NCBI GenBank assembly: GCA_020726505.1
Contig: JAHLEZ010000001.1
Location: forward strand, 3,720,001 to 3,784,000
Source of the DNA: Leptodontidium sp. MPI-SDFR-AT-0119
Lineage: Eukaryota; Ascomycota; Leotiomycetes; Helotiales; Leptodontidiaceae
Direction: 5' to 3'
Length of the DNA stretch: 64,000 nucleotides
The position numbers were made by a program, and so were the translations under genes. The notes beneath the pieces were generated by a model, which ran no database searches, had not been told where the DNA came from, and was given only the letters and a program-made list of their open reading frames with translations. Of this stretch, positions 1 through 13,184 are shown piece after piece (position 1 is the first letter of the stretch; each line of letters starts with the position of its first letter).

Positions 1-1108
1 CCTACATTGACATGGAATCCTCCGATGCTAGTCCTGTAGAGATTGTTCTCAGAGCATTCCACGAAGTCTACACTGATGAAATGCTCTACGCCACACGCAC
101 CGAAGCCGAGCAAGTTCTGAACACCCTAACTGCTTTCAACGCCCCCAAGTCCAAGCTTAAGTACTGGTTCTTCCACTGGTTAACATCCAAAGATATGCGC
201 CAGTTCAATGGAGACGATGGACCTTCCGTTCTCGCATTCTGCGAGCAGTTCAACCATGCTATCGGACCCACATCTTCCAGATGAAGCTCACCTCCCAACA
301 TCTTCCAAAGTCTATCGCCAACTATCCCCCAATCGTGACTCCTTCGTTCCGCCAGCTCTCCGAGATCATCTTCCTCAAACGCGATGTCAAGCCATCCGAA
401 TATGTGTCCGGCGGCTTCTCCAAAATCTTCCAATACGCATATGGCAAGCCCATGGAATACTGGAGTGACTTCTACGCCTTGATGACTACAAAGGACATAT
501 CTCATCTCACTCCACAGACCAAGGACAAAAACAAGGACAAGGCCTGGTAAAAGCTTTGCGATACGACATTCGTGGAGTTTGCTTACTGTGTCGATGACAA
601 GGTCACAAAATGGAACCTGTCAACTGTGTGGAGAGAGGACATGGAAGGAGCATGGGTCCAAAAGGCGGTTAGTCTTTAAGAGGATAAAATTTTGCGCCTG
701 GGCGACACTTTTACTTCAAACCCATATGTCAGAGAAGGTCTCCAGTGCCAGTTGAAGAAGGTCATCGGCAGAGTAAGTGAAAAACAAAGTCTTCTTAGTC
801 TTCTCATTGAATTTCTCTCGAAATTAGGGTATCATTGCTGACGCAGAACATAGAGATTCCATCCAATGCTACGTGTCGAGAAATACTGGGCCAAAAAGGG
901 TGATGGCATGGATGGGAAGTTGTGGATGAAGAGAGTTGCAGCTTAGGAGGCAGTTGATGAGATGGAGTTTGCGAAGCCCGGTTTGGGCGAGGAGGGTATT
1001 GACATGGATGGTCTCTTGCAAGTTCAAGCTGCAAATGACACCGCTGATCCCCAAGAATTGACTGCAGAGGAGGCTATGATCAAGGCACAGGCATATTTCA
1101 ACATATAA
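1..1108 (+). pseudogene. Broken protein gene, family not recognised
   Basis: Protein-like sequence runs from the window edge (open upstream of the ATG at 12) to a TAA at 1106-1108, but it cannot be read through. The first frame stops at 282-284, and coding-like sequence continues in another frame from about 265. That frame is cut by TAA at 548-550 and TAA at 677-679. A plausible intron lies at 773-827 (GTAAGT..TTAG). Beyond it the frame changes again near 860-890, and a TAG interrupts at 944-946. All three stops are one C-to-T change from a glutamine codon. The amino-acid texture stays protein-like between lesions (acidic C-terminus, few rare residues). I recognise no domain. An intact gene with unusual introns is possible, but the sequence between the stops looks coding, so decay is the simpler reading. 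Confidence 0.6.
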
Positions 1109-1934
1109 AATAATTCGTATGGCTTTAGTACCGTTCAGGGAGCCTGGTTTTATGCCTGCAAATCGAACTGATCGTCACATTCATTAGCATTCCTTGCGGT
1201 TCTCCATCACATTGCTTAACTTCAATTCCATCCCCATGTAACCCACTGTAAAACAACCCTTCCACTAACCCACAGCTAATTCTAGCATAAGCCCCTTCCT
1301 TCCCTCCACAAATATGTCACAAGACAACCTCCCTCTCCCACAAACATCTTTGGAAACGCTCCAGCTTTCCCCAAGGGGAGGAATTTTGGAACTCAAATCA
1401 CGTTTTCCACCCAATACAGACTAGCGCCCACCCACTTGGCGCATTTCCAAAAATTTGTTGCACATCGCAGTTTTTCTACGCAGTATTCACACCACTAGCG
1501 CGGATCACAAGCCCCGAAAATACAACATTCAATGATGGAACGAAAACCGACGAAGGTACTTACTTACTTGCCTTTGGAAGAGCACGGGTGTTGATATATC
1601 TCTAAATTTGTTATTGTATTATCTGGCTTCTTGATAGAGCATGTTTTATACATGCAATGTAGAGCAAGAAGGTAGTTGGGTGTGGTTGGTTTATTATTTA
1701 CCTCCTGCGTGCATGCCTATCATTCTGACTTAGTGCAAGGAGTCAATGTATGTAGGTATTCAATGTATTCTGTCTGCCTATCCCTAGGCCGAGCATCTTG
1801 CACACAGCGCTCTGGTATCTTCCCATCCCCTTCCTTGCCTATCCATCTCATCCTATCCTGCCATCTCCACGCTATGCACTCTCCAAAAATCATCAAACCC
1901 ACAACGCCAATATCCCAATCACCACCCACTAATC
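1109..1934. other. Intergenic, no gene seen
   Basis: This stretch lies between the broken gene and the 3' end of the ETP1-like gene. Short open frames on both strands have no protein-like texture. The part nearest 1935 is pyrimidine-rich on the + strand, so it is purine-rich in the 3' flank of the minus-strand gene. Confidence 0.6.
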
Positions 1935-4339
1935 TTACTTTCCCCTCCCCTTCCCCTTTCTCCTCCCCACCTTCTCAGGCGGCAAACTAATAGTCCCCCC
2001 CTCCAACTCACCCTTCTCCAAGCCCCCTCCACCCACGTCCCCTTCCCCTCCCACCTCCGCACTCCTCTCCTCCATCTCCCTAATCTTCCCCTCAGCACTA
2101 ATACTAAAGAGCAAATCCCTATTACTCTCGACCAACTCTTCATTTTCGCCCTTGATCCTCCTCATCTCCTCCTCCACAGCCTCCATACGTCTATTCACAT
2201 GGCCAATCCTCTCCATCAGGCCCTCAGAGACCTTCTTCTCCTCCGTAAGACTCTTTCCAAACGCGCGCGCTACCTCACTGCTCTTCTCCGCTTTACGCTT
2301 TTCGCGCGCGAGTTCTTTTTCCAGGTTAGCGATAGTTTCTTCTTTGAGTTTCTTATTCTCAAGGGACAGGGTGGAGAGTTGATTCAATGCCTCATCCGCA
2401 CGAGATGACGCTGATGCAGCAGCAGCTGAGGCCGCAGAGGCTTTAGCTACCGCTTTACCCACCAACTCCTCGAAATAGACACGCTGGCTCTCCAGCTGGC
2501 TAGTGAGGAGATGCGTATACTCCATACCAATCCTATCAAGTTTCTCTCGGGGAACCATATCTTCCTCTTCATTGACATGGCCGGTGCCGGCCCCCCCCGT
2601 GTGGCCTCGCGAGGGGAGTTCGATGACTTTGCTATCGCCTTTCCCACGGATGAGGCGATGAACCCACATATCGCCTGCGTAGTCCCAGACGTGCTGGGTC
2701 TCGATCTCGAGGGCGAAGTTATGTGCGGATTCCTTCCAGTGGTCTTTTGCGTGCCCGCCTTTGTAGCGCCCACAACCTACGTTGCCGCAGATGAGGCAGA
2801 TCCAGAGATCGTCTGTTGAATCGCAGACGCTACAGAGGGAGGCTTCGCCGCTGCCAAAGGGAGGGTTTTGGGGGTCTTGAGGGTAGGAGGGAGAGTTTGG
2901 GGAGGGGAGGGAGAGGGAGGGGTTGGTGTGTCGACAGACTGGACAGCCGCTTCCACGCCATTTTTGGAGACAGTCGCAGTGGAAGACGTGCTGGCACAGA
3001 ATGGTAAGAAGACCAGTCGTATCGTCCATTCTCTCCAGACATACTGGACATGTAGGTAGTTCGACCAGGTTGGGTGTCGGTGGGGGGAACGGTCTAAGAG
3101 AGGATGCTGGTGTTGAAGATGGTGTGAAAGGATCATGAGATAGCTCTGGGAAGCTGGTATTAGGATGCGAGGAGTTTGGTGCCTGGAAAGTAATAGACTT
3201 GATGAAGGTAACATGACAAGTTTCTGGCTTTCCCGATGTTAGCTTTAACTTTCTCAGGTAAACAAACCAACGGAGCAGGAGAAGAACAAACATACCTCCA
3301 TACTATTAAACACCTTCCCATCCCATTCCTTCCTCCACCTCTTCGCCACAGCCGCATCCCTAAACTTCATAAGGACCAGGTACCGATTCATCCTCCCCGT
3401 CATAACCATCCTAAAATGGCTAACCTCATCCCTCGTCTTCTCACCCACAAAGCCCAAGAAGTCATTCGTAGTAAGATAGCTAGGCACAGCCGGAATACAC
3501 AACGTCGTGCAATCCTCATTTCCAGCTCCCTCTCCCTCCTCATCAGCCTCATACAGATCCTCCTCCATCATGCCCTGCGCAGAAGTCGGATCTCCATCCC
3601 GATACAGATGCACAACTCCCCATCCAACCTCTGTATTCTTCGTTCCGCGCTGCTCGACAGGTTTGTATAAAGCCTTTGTGACTTTCCCCAGCGAGCCTGC
3701 AGCTTCTGGCGCAAGACCAGCATTTATCCCGTTCCCAGCACCTCCTACCGCGGAACTACTCTCGCCTCTTTTATGCTTCGGCCTCTCCATCATATCCCTC
3801 TCCCTCTCCCAATCCAGATCCAGATCTAGGCCCTCAACCCTCACACGACCAAACCTCCAATCCTTAACCGCCGTCCGCAGATCCGTAGTAATACGATTCG
3901 GATTCGGGGTAGGGAAATCGGGGGTTCGGTTCGGGGAGACGGTGGTGTATTCTTCGGAAGTAGATGGTAAGGCTGAGGGTGAGGGACCCCGCGCTGCTCG
4001 AGCTCCGCAATCGATTACGCCTCCTGCTGCTGCTACAGCGTCGTCGCCTTTGCGGAGTATTCTGGTGGATGTATCCTGGCTGAGAGATCCTGATCCTCTT
4101 GTTCGTGTGGTGACTTGAAGTTCCTCCTTGACGGGTTCGTGGGAGGGCCAGTCTTCCGTCTGGAAGATGTCGCTGCCAGTAGGTGGGATCCAGGTCTCTC
4201 TCGTACGTTCCTGTTGTCCTTGTTTGGTTAAAAGGCGAGGTTTCGCAGAAACTGTAGATCGCGATGTAGCTTCGAGTTCTGCCTCGGTGGAGGGGTAGGG
4301 ATAGAGCTCGAATTTCAGGTGGTAGAAGTAAGATGGCAT
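1935..4339 (-). CDS. ETP1: BRAP2/ETP1-type RING and UBP zinc-finger ubiquitin ligase
   Basis: Two exons, complement(1935..3227, 3296..4339), give 778 aa. The intron (3228-3295, 68 bp) has GTATGT and a CTAAC branch just before its 3' AG; joining there restores the conserved stretch FNSMEPETCHV, which fixes the splice site. Domains in order: a low-complexity N-terminus, a BRAP2 RRM-like domain (about 250-350), a RING-H2 finger (Cys408 CPVC to about 446), a UBP-type zinc finger (about 478-545, with LWICLICG and the VWDYAGD motif), a coiled coil (about 590-720) and a basic Gly/Lys/Arg-rich tail. The family pairs a RING E3 with a ubiquitin-binding UBP finger; human BRAP/IMP dampens Ras-MAPK signalling and yeast Etp1 acts in the ethanol response. 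The function here is inferred from domain order. It sits directly downstream of polyubiquitin on the same strand. Confidence 0.93.
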
Positions 4340-4817
4340 CCTGTCGGTGGGGCGACTATGGTGAGAAAAGTAGCCTCATGGTGCATGTTAAGAATAGCCT
4401 TGAAATGCTTTAGCACGGCGAATTTTCTGGAGGATTCTGCGTGGCGTGTAGATTGCGGAAGGGATTTCATGGGAAAAGAAAAACTATGAGAAGGAGCTGC
4501 TCATAAACCGAAGTTAGCAGATCCAAGGGATCAGCCTCGTCTAGCCTCACGTCAACTTCAGCCTCAGCATTTTAGTAGTTGCAACGCTGATCACGAAATA
4601 TAGATATCACGGAAATAGATCTGTGTTAATCGTCACATATTACATTCATTGTTGGAAAGTCAATTTGAGTTGTCCGAATAGTTTTTTATTGGACTATGTG
4701 ACTATCTGCATGTGCACTGGCCAGTGCAACGACCATGCCTATGTACGTGCCATGGTTATCCCCCAAAGCCGCACCGAAACGCCTCGCAAATCGAAATGAA
4801 TGACACACACCAAGCAC
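4340..4817. other. Intergenic between polyubiquitin 3' end and ETP1-like start
   Basis: These 478 bp hold the polyubiquitin 3' UTR and the ETP1-like promoter, both genes reading on the minus strand. I see no ORF or repeat that stands out. Confidence 0.6.
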
Positions 4818-5896
<1,079 letters not shown>

Positions 5897-7991
5897 GATT
5901 GTGGATGTTCAGTTGGTACTGGAGATTTGATGTGGTATGGAGTGCAGTGGCGATGATCGAAGAAGTTGTCCTGAGGCTGGAGTTGATCGAGAATGGAGAG
6001 TGGTTTGTGGAAAGGAAAGCAAGTCGACGTTGGAAGGGAGCGCAGGTCGGCTTATATGGAGACTGGACACGGCGGGGAGCCTAGCGCGGCGCTAGTGGAG
6101 TTTGGAATAGCCAGGAAGGTGCGAGTGCAGCCTGATTCGATGATTCACAAGGCGAGTCGTCGACCTGGCCTGGAGGGAAGGAAGGAGGCGAGGGCGAGGG
6201 TGTGGCAGTGGTGCTTGGGCTGGGTTTGCTTGCTTGCCTTCGGCAGGTTGGCTGGTTGGAATGGAATCAAACGGAAAACTCGAGATACAGCTTAATCATT
6301 CACGCAATTACTATTCATTCTAGAAGTATACAGCCTGTATCTTACCAGTACAGCCAATCGAGGTCAACCTGCCTATTTCATCATCTAATCCGGGATAACC
6401 TCATCAATCCCTCAAAGACGTGGCTGCAATGCTGCATGGCCGGCCTTTGTCATCAACCTCGTTCACTTCGACTTCCTTTGACATCAGACCATCCTGTCCT
6501 ATCCATTCCATCATCATCTCCCCGCAGAGCGAGCGAGCGATAAGGCAGCGGGCAAGGCCGCATCTAGAATTCCGAGTGGACCTGACCCGCCTTCACTTCC
6601 AGTCCTCTCCAGTGCACCCGGCATCTCGACCCCGCCTCTTTGGACACGAAAGCATTGAATGTCGCAGTCGTAGTCCTCGTTACCCAGCCTCCTCCGTGTC
6701 TCGGCAACTATCCTATCCTATCCTAATGTCAAAAGACAAACGAGTCAGAACCCCATCAAAATATTCAGAGGCAGGAAATCCTTTCCATGCAGCAGATGAG
6801 ATGGAAAAGGTTGTCTGTACTACAGTATCTTTCGCGGAGAAAACGGCGTTGCCGCCCGGCCTCCTGCGTCATCAGTGAGCAGATTGCGATTACAACAAAG
6901 CAAACTGCGTTGGATGGCGGGCTTGGCAAAATGCTCTCCCAGTTTACCCGGGATGATGCCGACGTCGGAGAAGTCACGTGCATACGCCGATTCTCAAGTT
7001 GAGGATGGATGGGGGAGTTCCGAGAGCAGTCAGTCAGAGCCCGAGGGTCACGGTGCGAGAATGGACTTGGATGAGTGTCGGTTGTAGGCTTAGAGTCAGT
7101 AATGGTGAATGCGGGATTGTCATTTGGTCGAGAACTGATGGCTGGTTCCTCAACTCGTTACACCAGCTTCTGACCTTCTGCGTGAATCCTCCAAGTGGCT
7201 CCAATACTGACTTCATTCCACCTACAATCACAGTTCAAGGCACGAACACAAATTCCAATTCTGTTCAGGTAAAGCTCTTTTATTTTGACCGAGATTTATA
7301 TCTACCGGCGCCATATCATCAATGTGCATAGCCATACACATCATCCGTCCATCTTTCCTGTAAACCATTTCAAAAACGTAGCACACCATGCATCCTTCCG
7401 GAGCTGGTTTATCCATAGGGTTTCTAACGCCCAAGATGCTTTCATTCAATTCCACCCCAAATCCCATCAAACAAGCAAGCATCAGCCAAAACAAACAAGC
7501 AAGCGAGCAAGCAAATATCATCATCTCTCTCCCTCCGAACCAAGCCCTCCATCCGTAAGATAAAACATGACATGCGTAAGTTAAAAACGTTAAAAATCCT
7601 TGATCTCGTAATTAGATCCCGATTCATTCATACAGGTCTCCTGCCAAAGATAAACCATCGTAACGGGTCGTTAATATGACTATCGCTATGCTCCGTTCAA
7701 ACTTCCAACAAAAATCGAATAAAGAAAAGCAGACGTCGTCCCCTCATCTCTTCTTGAGCGAGTAAAATGAAAATGAACTGAAAGTAAAAATCGCCCTCGC
7801 TGTTGGCTTTCCATACGGTGATGGTGGAACAAAGGAGAGTTGAGGTTTTTATCGAACCGCGACAAAGGAGAAAAGTCGTAAGCATCAAAAACGGCCCCGT
7901 ATTGGAGCCCTCCAAGAGCATTATCGCTGGGTTTGTACAGTCGAGATGCAAAGTGGGTATCGAGAAGGGTATTTTCAGGAAAGAAAGAACA
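5897..7991. other. Intergenic: polyubiquitin promoter and 3' flank of the Zn-cluster gene
   Basis: About 2.1 kb without a convincing gene. It contains the polyubiquitin upstream region and, nearer 8 kb, the 3' UTR of the transcription-factor gene. Open frames such as those around 6420-6880 and 7285-7560 lack conserved texture. A short AAGC-rich stretch lies around 7465-7515. Confidence 0.55.
6051..6060 (-). promoter_or_regulatory. TATA-like element upstream of polyubiquitin
   Basis: Read on the minus strand this is TCCATATAAG, about 155 bp upstream of the polyubiquitin ATG at 5896. That is a reasonable position for a core promoter element of a strongly expressed gene. It is called on sequence and spacing only. 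Confidence 0.35.
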
Positions 7992-10350
7992 CTAGTTTGC
8001 TCGGATGACGAGTTTGGACAAGAACTTGTTAGACAATGAGTCGAAGTCTCTTCGGTCGAATTTGGCATCTGGACGAGTCTTGAGGTAGGATTCTGGTTTG
8101 GCTGTTAGTATGGGTTCAGGTCTTGAGAAGGTTAGGTAGGAACTTACCATGCTTGGTAACGTGATCCTTCATTTCGGTCATTGCTTCGCAGACAGCAACG
8201 TTGTTGTTGAGAAGTTGTCCATGTCTTCTTGTATCCCACTCGGTGAACGATGGAAGTTTTTGGGAGATAGCGTGGAAGAGTCCAACGATGACACCAACTG
8301 GGGTAGTCTCCATGTCACTGCAGAACTTGTTGACAGCTGCCGCATCCGGAACACGGTAATGGCAATCAAATTGCATCTCTTCCCAAACGGCGAGGAGGAT
8401 GGAAGCAAGCATGAAGATCGTGGGCCAGTTCTTGAGTCTGTCGCCACTGTATACGCTTGAGTATAGCGACGATAATTCCTCGAGAATCTCCTTTTGAAGC
8501 TCGCGCCACATGTCTGCAAGTGCGCACTTGATCTGGAAGTTGATCATGACAGGTGCGATAATCTTTCCGTTGTACTTGGAATCTTCATCATCAATCAAAC
8601 CTTCCATAGGATGCTCGTCACCACGTTGTTCGACCATGGTGACATGGAGAGTGAGGTTGTAGGCGAGGACAAGCTTCAATGCCTTTCGGATGACCGGAAC
8701 CTTCTCCTTCTCGTAATACCGGTGGGCAGTCTTCAGGATCTCGGTGATGAACGGAGTACCTTCAAAGTAGTCGTCAATGAACTCCTCGAATGGACCATCA
8801 AGATGCTTATCGAGGTACTCGGACAAGGCTTCTGTTGATACACCCTCAGAGCCGGCTGACATCCTTTCGGTACGAGTATCAAACTCGAGAGGTTCCTCGT
8901 GTTCGGTCTCGACCCAGTCAATAGTGAAGCAACTGTCGTCGCTAACGTATACTTCCCGGGCCATGATGGGAATGGCAAATCCATAGCCGTGCGTGATCCA
9001 AATGAGCTCCTCCTTCTGGGCGAAACCCTTGATGTTGTAAACAGAAACACCACGACCCGCATGCCTCTCGTAGTCAGCTCTCCAGTCCTTCATAAAATAG
9101 CCGATATCCTTGATGTCGATACGGGTGCAAGGCACCTGCCACAATCTTGCGTGTGAAGGTTGGCAACCAGCGCATGGTTCTCCCTTGTCACATGTCTTCT
9201 TCAAGAATTTACATCTCAAGCATGCTCGCAACTTTCTGATCTCGCTTGCTTGCTTTCTCTGCTCTGGCAACAACGGTCCACGTCTGCGTCCGACACGCTT
9301 CTCGGTATCCTTCTTTCCATTCGATGTACGGCGAATGACGGGTTTGGTGGCTTTGGCGGTAGGACTCTTCCGAGGTGCCGAGTTTCTTCTAGCTGGAGGT
9401 GACGAAGTAGATGATGGGGTAGCCCTACTCGATGGAGGTGACATCTTGATCGGTACGGGGGCTACGGCAGCAGCGGGACTGACCATCTCGTGGTTGTGAT
9501 GATGAGCACCATCATGGAAGCAATTCCGATGATCGTTGTTATTGTTCAGATAGGTATCTGATGCTGGCGAGTATGGTGAGTATGGGTACGAAATATCTTC
9601 GAAGCTGCCGAACGATTCCATAGTATGCCCGGTGCCGTCTGATTGTGACGAGTCCGAATGAGTTCGAAGATGTAATGTTTGCCCAGGGTTGAAGATTGCT
9701 GCATTCTGTGCCTGTTGGTATGCTTCGAAATTGGGGAAATGATCCACTGTTGCCCACCCATTGTCACTACTCGAACTTGGGAGGGATAGAACCTCCAAGT
9801 ACGTCCCAGTCGGCGAGTTGCTTCCTAGACTCTGACGTCCTATACTTGGTAGTCCATCGTTGGACCCCGCGAAGTTCATAGCATTCTCAATCTCCTGCCA
9901 GTTTGCCCACATCGCTGCCTGAGCTTCCACTGTCTGTGGCAAGCCGTTGAATGGAGAGTCCATCTGAAGCCCGGTATCAAACGTGGCCTGAGTTGTTGGC
10001 AGGTGGTAGTCGAGTGGAGAGGTCTGAAAGGCGCCCCCAAAAGCATTGAATTGCCCCCCCATTAATGAGTTGTCGGGAATGTACTGGGAGAGTTGCTGTT
10101 GAGGTTGTTGCATCGGCCAATCTGTCATGAGGGTTGGCGAGTTGTTATGTCCAGTCTGAGGGAATTGTTGATGGGGATTTTGGCCCGGCGAAGTCTCCCG
10201 CCTCTCGTCAGCAGCTCCTGAGGCCATATCTAGAGGCATAGGCCAGCTCGAGCGCGCCGCCATGCTGGTTGTGAACGGATATCGGGGGTCTCGATGGTCG
10301 AAGGTCAGGTCCAACAGACCCTCTGGTGTGAAGTCAAGATTCGAAGTCAT
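7992..10350 (-). CDS. Zn(II)2Cys6 transcription factor with long disordered N-terminus
   Basis: Two exons, complement(7992..8092, 8148..10350), encode 767 aa. The intron (8093-8147, 55 bp) has GTAAGT and an ACTAAC branch; it replaces an early stop with a 34-residue C-terminus. The ATG at 10350 is preferred because the frame continues upstream only to a GTG. Residues 1-340 are Gln/Ser/Pro/Asn-rich and probably disordered or activating. A basic stretch (about 340-375) leads into a zinc cluster with Cys377, 380, 387, 393, 396 and 408. The last spacing is 11 residues, longer than the usual 6-8. The helical C-terminal part is probably regulatory. The protein should be a nuclear DNA-binding regulator; its targets cannot be told from sequence. 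Confidence 0.88.
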
Positions 10351-10720
10351 TGTCGCGGGTCTTTTTTGTGATAGGAATGGCTGATAGTATTGTAAGAAGA
10401 GGGTTGGTGACACCGCTCTTTGAGAAAGAGGAAGTCCTCACGATGAAGTCGGTGAGAGGCCTGTTGTTCGCGAGGAGGTTAGGAAGTGCGGCCATGGAGC
10501 GAGCCTGGCTCCACGCAAGGAGCGGTGAGCAGAGGCCGGAAGAATCGTGAGGTGGGGCAGGAGGGCTGCTCTGACCACCCCAGCCCCGTCGAATCAGCAG
10601 CCGCAGTTTGCACACTCAAGCTGCTCACTGCAGGACGCTACTGCGCGACAACAGTCAGGTGGCCAATGGCTGAGTTCGGGGCGGGGAGGGAGGAGGAGCA
10701 GTCTGTATTTGGGAGGATTT

Positions 10721-10749
10721 GGGGTGGGTTTGGGGTGGATTTGGGGGGG
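10721..10749 (+). repeat. G-quadruplex-type motif
   Basis: Four G runs of 4, 3, 4 and 7 are separated by loops of 1, 3 and 7 bases, which meets the usual G3+N1-7 rule. It lies about 370 bp upstream of the Zn-cluster factor ATG, on the strand opposite the gene's sense strand. Folding is not shown. Confidence 0.5.
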
Positions 10750-11109
10750 CTTGACGGGACTTCATGGGACTTGATGGGCCAGTCCAGCAGAGGCTCGCCT
10801 GTGACGCCCCCTTAAAAGCGTCGGCTAAGGCGTGGGGAGAGGATCGAATGGCCTGTAGAAGAGTAGTGTCCCCACTGAGGGAGATCGGAGAGACCACTGA
10901 CCATGCCTGAAGCAAGGGATGGCAGCCGGTGCTAACCCTGAACTATTCCTGAAGTGCAGCGAGCCAGCCACTGAAGGTTGCAGGGCCGGCTAGATTCTCA
11001 ACAACAGGTCTGTATCATCCAACTATCAACAGCCGAATGCTCTCCTCTTCCAAGATACTTAGTGGTGCATTGTCTCAACCAAAACGCTTGAGAAGGACGT
11101 GTGCTCTTT

Positions 11110-11195
11110 CTTCACTTGAAAATCTGCTTCACCTGAAGTTGTACTTCGCTTGAAAGAAATCGTACTTCGCTTAACATTCTACTTCGCTTGAAGTT
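11110..11195 (+). repeat. Imperfect short repeats of ACTTCGCTTGAA type
   Basis: Four to five diverged copies of a 12-13 bp unit (ACTTCGCTTGAA, CTTCACTTGAA, CTTCACCTGAA, ACTTCGCTTAAC) occur with spacing of about 18-22 bp. Similar words recur near 11480 and 13040. Function unknown. Confidence 0.5.
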
Positions 11196-11233
11196 GTAAT
11201 AGTCGTAGTGCAGTACAGTACATACTATCCTGT

Positions 11234-11258
11234 CCTGCCCTGCCCTGCCCTGCCCTGC
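11234..11258 (+). repeat. CCTGC pentanucleotide repeat, 5 copies
   Basis: Five exact tandem copies of CCTGC. A simple microsatellite in intergenic DNA. Confidence 0.85.
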
Positions 11259-13184
11259 TTACCCTCATACAAGACTGTTTCCTATCTCACCTCCCTCTGC
11301 AATCGACCTCTTTACCGTCCCAATCATATCATCCCAAGCCTGCCCTGGGTGGAGTCAGCGGCGTCTTGGAAAACCTTGCAAAGAGCCTGCCAAAATGTCT
11401 GAAAAATATCGTTACGCCCCCAGAAAGAGCCGGACCCTGAAAACACCCCACTCTCCAGCTCTAACGAAACTCTGCATATTCGCTTGACCGGATTCTGCGA
11501 AGAGGTAACTCAGGCAAGCGCGGGAGATGCTGTGGTCGACAGGAAGGCGATTTGTACAAGTACGTGCCGTCCTCGTTTCTCGTGCTGTTTAGGAACATTC
11601 TCATGGTGTAAGGTTCCATATCTGCCAGTTCTAAATCGGTTTTTTCATGGAAGACCCTGGGGCAAGCCCTGATAGTCGTCTTTGCAAGTCACCGTTTGTT
11701 AGTGCACGTCTCCCATTCTGGCTTGGGATCTCCAACGGGAGCGAGCATCAACTCGATCTCCTATCTCATCTGTATTATTGACAGGGACGAGGGTCTTTTC
11801 TATGCTGCACGACTTGTCGCTGACGGCCAACGACTGTGCAAGCTGATGTTTTCGTGTATCCACGCACCACGCAGTGACCTTGGACGCCGCCATGGAGAGA
11901 ACCCCGCTATCGTGATCCTCCCCTCATCCTGCAACACACCTCCTCTTTAAAAGTTGCCGCCACTGAGTGAGAAATGAAGGAAATTAGGGCTAGATTTATT
12001 CCGAGATTGTCGAGACGGGCTTCTCAAGAAGCCAGGCACGACGTGTGTATCATGATTCAATCACGCGTCGATAGCGAGTCAGGTTTGCCCCTCAGTATTC
12101 CGACTCTTTTCGTTTCATCCAAATGGGGGCAGAGGAAAGGAATCAAATCTTACACTCATCTCCGGCCGTGGAATCGCCGGCTTCATCGTCACTCAACGAC
12201 TCGTACTTTCTTCGCGCCGAATTGCCCTTTTGGTGATCTTACCTGCGTGCAGCTGGTCCAAAAACGAGGTGCATGTTCAAATTCATGCACTTGTCCGTCG
12301 CTGGTCTTCATTGGACAAACATGATGCAAATCAGCGCATACCGACATATTGCTCGCATGCCCGGCTCAGCTTGCAGCCCGCACTCTCATGGCAGTCTCAA
12401 GGTTTGAATTTGTGTGACCTGCTTGGAATCTGCCAAATGCCATGTACTGCAACTTGAAATAGCCGGGCTGGAGTGCTTTGAGCTTTGAGTTGCCTCAACC
12501 ACATCCACTCCCCTCCCCTCCTCCTCCTTATCAACCTCGGTCAGCGATAACGCGCCTCAACGATGCAGACAGTAGTGGGGTGACAAGCGGTTGACTGCAC
12601 AAACCAGTGCGTTGTGATGCCTCAAACGTCTGCAACTCGGGGGTAGATGTATAGAAAATGCTGTGTAGGTCTTGGACCCGCGAGGGACTCAGAAAGTGAA
12701 GTTTGAAAAACAAAAACGAAATATATCCCCAGACTTTGAAGGAACTGGCTTGGTTCGGGCTTTGTGGATTGGCCCAAGCTGCCCAAGCTGTTGGCGGGGC
12801 AGAAGAGGCACTGGAGATAGTTGAGACTGTCGAGATGGTTGTAATGAACACAACTGCAGTAATAGACCAGGTTGTCGATTCAAAAACAATTTATCTGCTC
12901 AAGACGATGAAATTTGAGAAGCATCTAGTCGAACATGGCATTCTGCTCTCAAGGCGATTGAGCATTGAAGTTGGGTGGAAGCCACAGGTATTTTGGGCTC
13001 CGTTCTCTAGTGCGCTTTAAGCGAGAGGCTGAGAATTCGCTTGACTTCAGCTGCCCTTGCTTTGTTCAACTTGGACAATGGAAAGGGCTATCGGCGAATC
13101 AAAGGACTCCTTTCCAAAAATGAGCCTCACATGACATTCCTCAAAGGAAGAAAGCACCGCAAGGTAATCTTTAAGAAACGGAGT

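Larger units (their letters stand above)
10351..13184. other. Intergenic: upstream regions of Zn-cluster factor and farnesyltransferase gene
   Basis: Divergent upstream space of about 2.8 kb. It holds a G-rich block (10680-10750), a cluster of imperfect ACTTCGCTTGAA-like repeats (about 11110-11195), five copies of CCTGC (11234-11258) and no convincing gene. The frame at 12703-13020 has no ATG start and looks like chance. Confidence 0.55.

Noticed and set aside
12703..13020. Frame upstream of the farnesyltransferase gene considered as an extra N-terminal exon
   Set aside because: No ATG, ends in a stop before 13185, and the farnesyltransferase domain is complete without it.
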